A stretch of 17,314 nt of DNA, taken from assembly GCA_012032065.1 (NCBI GenBank), contig JAAURV010000030.1:1-17314 (forward strand), in the 5' to 3' direction. Every line of letters starts with the position of its first letter. Position 1 is the stretch's first letter. Made by a program: the position numbers and the translations under genes. Source of the stretch: Hyphomicrobiales bacterium. Its GTDB lineage: Bacteria; Pseudomonadota; Alphaproteobacteria; Rhizobiales; Aestuariivirgaceae. A model generated the notes under the pieces. That model did no database searches. It saw only the letters and a list, made by a program, of their open reading frames with translations, and was not told where the DNA came from. Shown in pieces: positions 15,579 to 17,314 of this stretch.

Positions 15579-17314
15579 ATGCTGCTTGATCTCGCCGGAG
15601 ACTGGACGCTAACAAGCGCGGATGGTGCGTTTCACTGCGCCATGCCCATTCCGGGCGACGTGCATTCGGCGTTGGTCGCGGCGAACGTCATCCCGCATCC
15701 CTATGCCGGCAAGACGAAGACAAGGTGCAGTGGGTCGCGCAAACGGTTTGGCGGCTGTCGCGCGAGTTCGAGATCGAAGATCCGCAGGGCCTCTATCTCG
15801 ACATCGACTATCTCGACACCGTCGCCGCGGTGTTCGTGAACGGCGTCGAGGTGCTGCAAGCCGAGAACTGCTTCCGCCGATACCGTCCCGACATTTCCGA
15901 TGCCGCGAAAGCCGGCCGCAACGCCATCGAGATCGTCTTCCAGTCGAGCATCGAAGCAGCAGCGCTGGTGCAAGCCGCTCAGCCTTTCTACATTCCCTAC
16001 GCGAAACAGAATTGTCCGATCCCCAATGGCAACATGCTGCGCAAGCCCGCCTGCCATTTCGGTTGGGACTGGAATATCGCCATCGCGCCTCTAGGCCTCT
16101 ATGGCAGTATCTGCATCAAAAAACTAAGCGCTGCGCGCATCGAACATATCCAAACCTTCCAACACCACGACGAGAAAGGCATCGTCGATATCGATATCGA
16201 GGTGTCGCTCCACGCCATGGAAGCGGGCACGGTTCCGCTGGTCGTCCATTGCTGCGGTGAGCGGCGCGAAAGCGAAGTGCAGGTATCGCCAGGCATCTCG
16301 CGGCATACGCTCCGCCTCAGGATCGGCAAACCCGATCTCTGGTGGCCGCTCGGCTGGGGCGATCAGAATTTGCACGAGCTCCGGGTCTACTGCGGCGAGG
16401 AAGAGCGCGCCATCAACATTGGCTTCCGAACCATCGAACTGATCACCAGCCCGGACGGCGCGGGAAGCCGCTTCGCTTTTAAGGTCAACGGCCGTGAAAT
16501 TTTCTGCCGCGGCGCCAACTGGATACCCGCGGACGCGTTGCCTTCGCAAGCGACGCCCGAACTCACGCGCGGGCTTTTGCAGGCCGCGGCCGGCGCCAAC
16601 ATGAACATGATCCGCGTCTGGGGCGGCGGCTTCTACGAGCCCGATCATTTCTACGAGGCCTGCGACGAACTGGGCCTGCTCGTGTGGCAGGATTTCATGT
16701 TCGCCTGCAATCTCTATCCTTCGACGCCTGAGTTTCTCGCCGAAGTCCGCGAGGAAGTGGACTATCAAGTGCGCCGCCTTGGCCATCATGCCTGTCTGGC
16801 ACTCTGGTGCGGCGACAACGAGTTGATCGGCGCCCTCAATTGGTTCGAGGAATCGCGCGCCAATCGCGACCGCTATCTGGTGAACTACGACCGCCTCAAC
16901 CGCTGCATCGAAGAATCGATGCGCGAGGCCGACCCGCACGCCCTCTGGTGGCCGTCGTCACCTTCGCCTGGCGTTCTCGATTTCGGCGATGCCTGGCATC
17001 GGGATTCGAAGGGCGACATGCATTTCTGGAGCGTCTGGCACGAGGGCCGGAACGTCGAGCACTATCGCGATGTGAAACCGCGCTTCTGTTCCGAGTTCGG
17101 TTTTCAGTCCTTTCCTTCCATGCCCGTGGTTCGCGGCTTCGCGGGCGCTTCCGACATCAACATCGCCTCGCCCGTGATGGAGCAGCATCAGAAGAATGCC
17201 GGCGGCAATGCGCGGATCGCCGAAACCATGTTCCGCTATTTCCGCTTCCCAACGGGCTTCGAGGATTTCGTCTATCTCTCGCAGGTCCAGCATGGCCTCG
17301 CCATGAAAACGGCC
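15579..17314 (+). CDS. GH2 beta-mannosidase, partial (cut by window end; one apparent frameshift)
   Basis: This is a cytoplasmic exo-beta-mannosidase of glycoside hydrolase family 2, releasing mannose from the non-reducing ends of beta-mannosides. The start MLLDLAGDWTLTS and the PGDVHSAL segment are typical of the family. The catalytic acid/base is expected at Glu415 (ALWCGDNE) and the nucleophile at Glu506 (FCSEFGFQS), about 90 residues apart as in known GH2 mannosidases. No signal peptide is present. The frame breaks at 15711-15712. One added A (AAA for AA) gives YAGKDEDKVQWVAQTVW, and the frame then stays open to the window end. About 579 residues are visible of an expected 800-850. The gene starts 5 bases after the ATPase stop, so it belongs to the operon and points to mannosides as the transported sugar. 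Confidence 0.88.

Noticed and set aside
1..17314. CRISPR arrays, tRNA or rRNA genes, transposases, phage genes
   Set aside because: None was seen on either strand: no regularly spaced direct repeats, no tRNA-like cloverleaf recognised and no transposase or integrase motifs.

Overview
The window looks like chromosomal DNA of a GC-rich alphaproteobacterium. It carries a PleC-type sensor kinase next to pepN (a pairing I remember from alphaproteobacteria), a CUT1-type sugar ABC transporter with a LacI regulator, and short palindromic dispersed repeats in an intergenic region. I cannot name a genus from the sequence alone.

Layout. 1-400 is non-coding and holds fragments of palindromic repeats. 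401-5466 (minus strand) is pepN followed by a PleC-like histidine kinase. 5599-6860 (plus) is a CzcO/FMO-like flavoprotein, transcribed divergently from pepN. 6894-8598 (plus) is a tight run: HigB toxin, HigA antitoxin, RidA-family protein and DUF1028 protein. It meets an ArgE-type M20 deacylase (8595-9743, minus) at overlapping stop codons. A LacI-family repressor (9789-10772, minus) lies divergent to a carbohydrate operon (10940 to the window end, plus): substrate-binding protein, two permeases, ATPase and a GH2 beta-mannosidase cut by the window edge. Two near-identical LacI-type operators sit between regulator and operon. The simplest reading is regulated uptake of beta-mannosides or manno-oligosaccharides and their hydrolysis in the cytoplasm.

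Quality warning. Many genes here are broken in the raw reading frames: pepN, the flavoprotein, higB, higA, the binding protein, the ATPase and the beta-mannosidase. In nearly every case, restoring one base in a short homopolymer rejoins two well-conserved halves. The restored lengths are whole codon numbers close to family norms (pepN 883 aa, flavoprotein 421 aa, ATPase 366 aa, HigB 96 aa, HigA 97 aa). I therefore annotate these as full-length genes with probable homopolymer sequencing or consensus errors, not as pseudogenes. About half of the genes (pleC, ridA, DUF1028, argE-like, lacI, both permeases) are intact.

I did not find a convincing undescribed system. The points most worth a second look are the indel pattern, the duplicated operator, the RidA-DUF1028-M20 module packed behind a HigBA toxin-antitoxin pair, a RidA protein that seems to lack the usual substrate-binding arginine, and a MalF-like permease with about 140 extra N-terminal residues.
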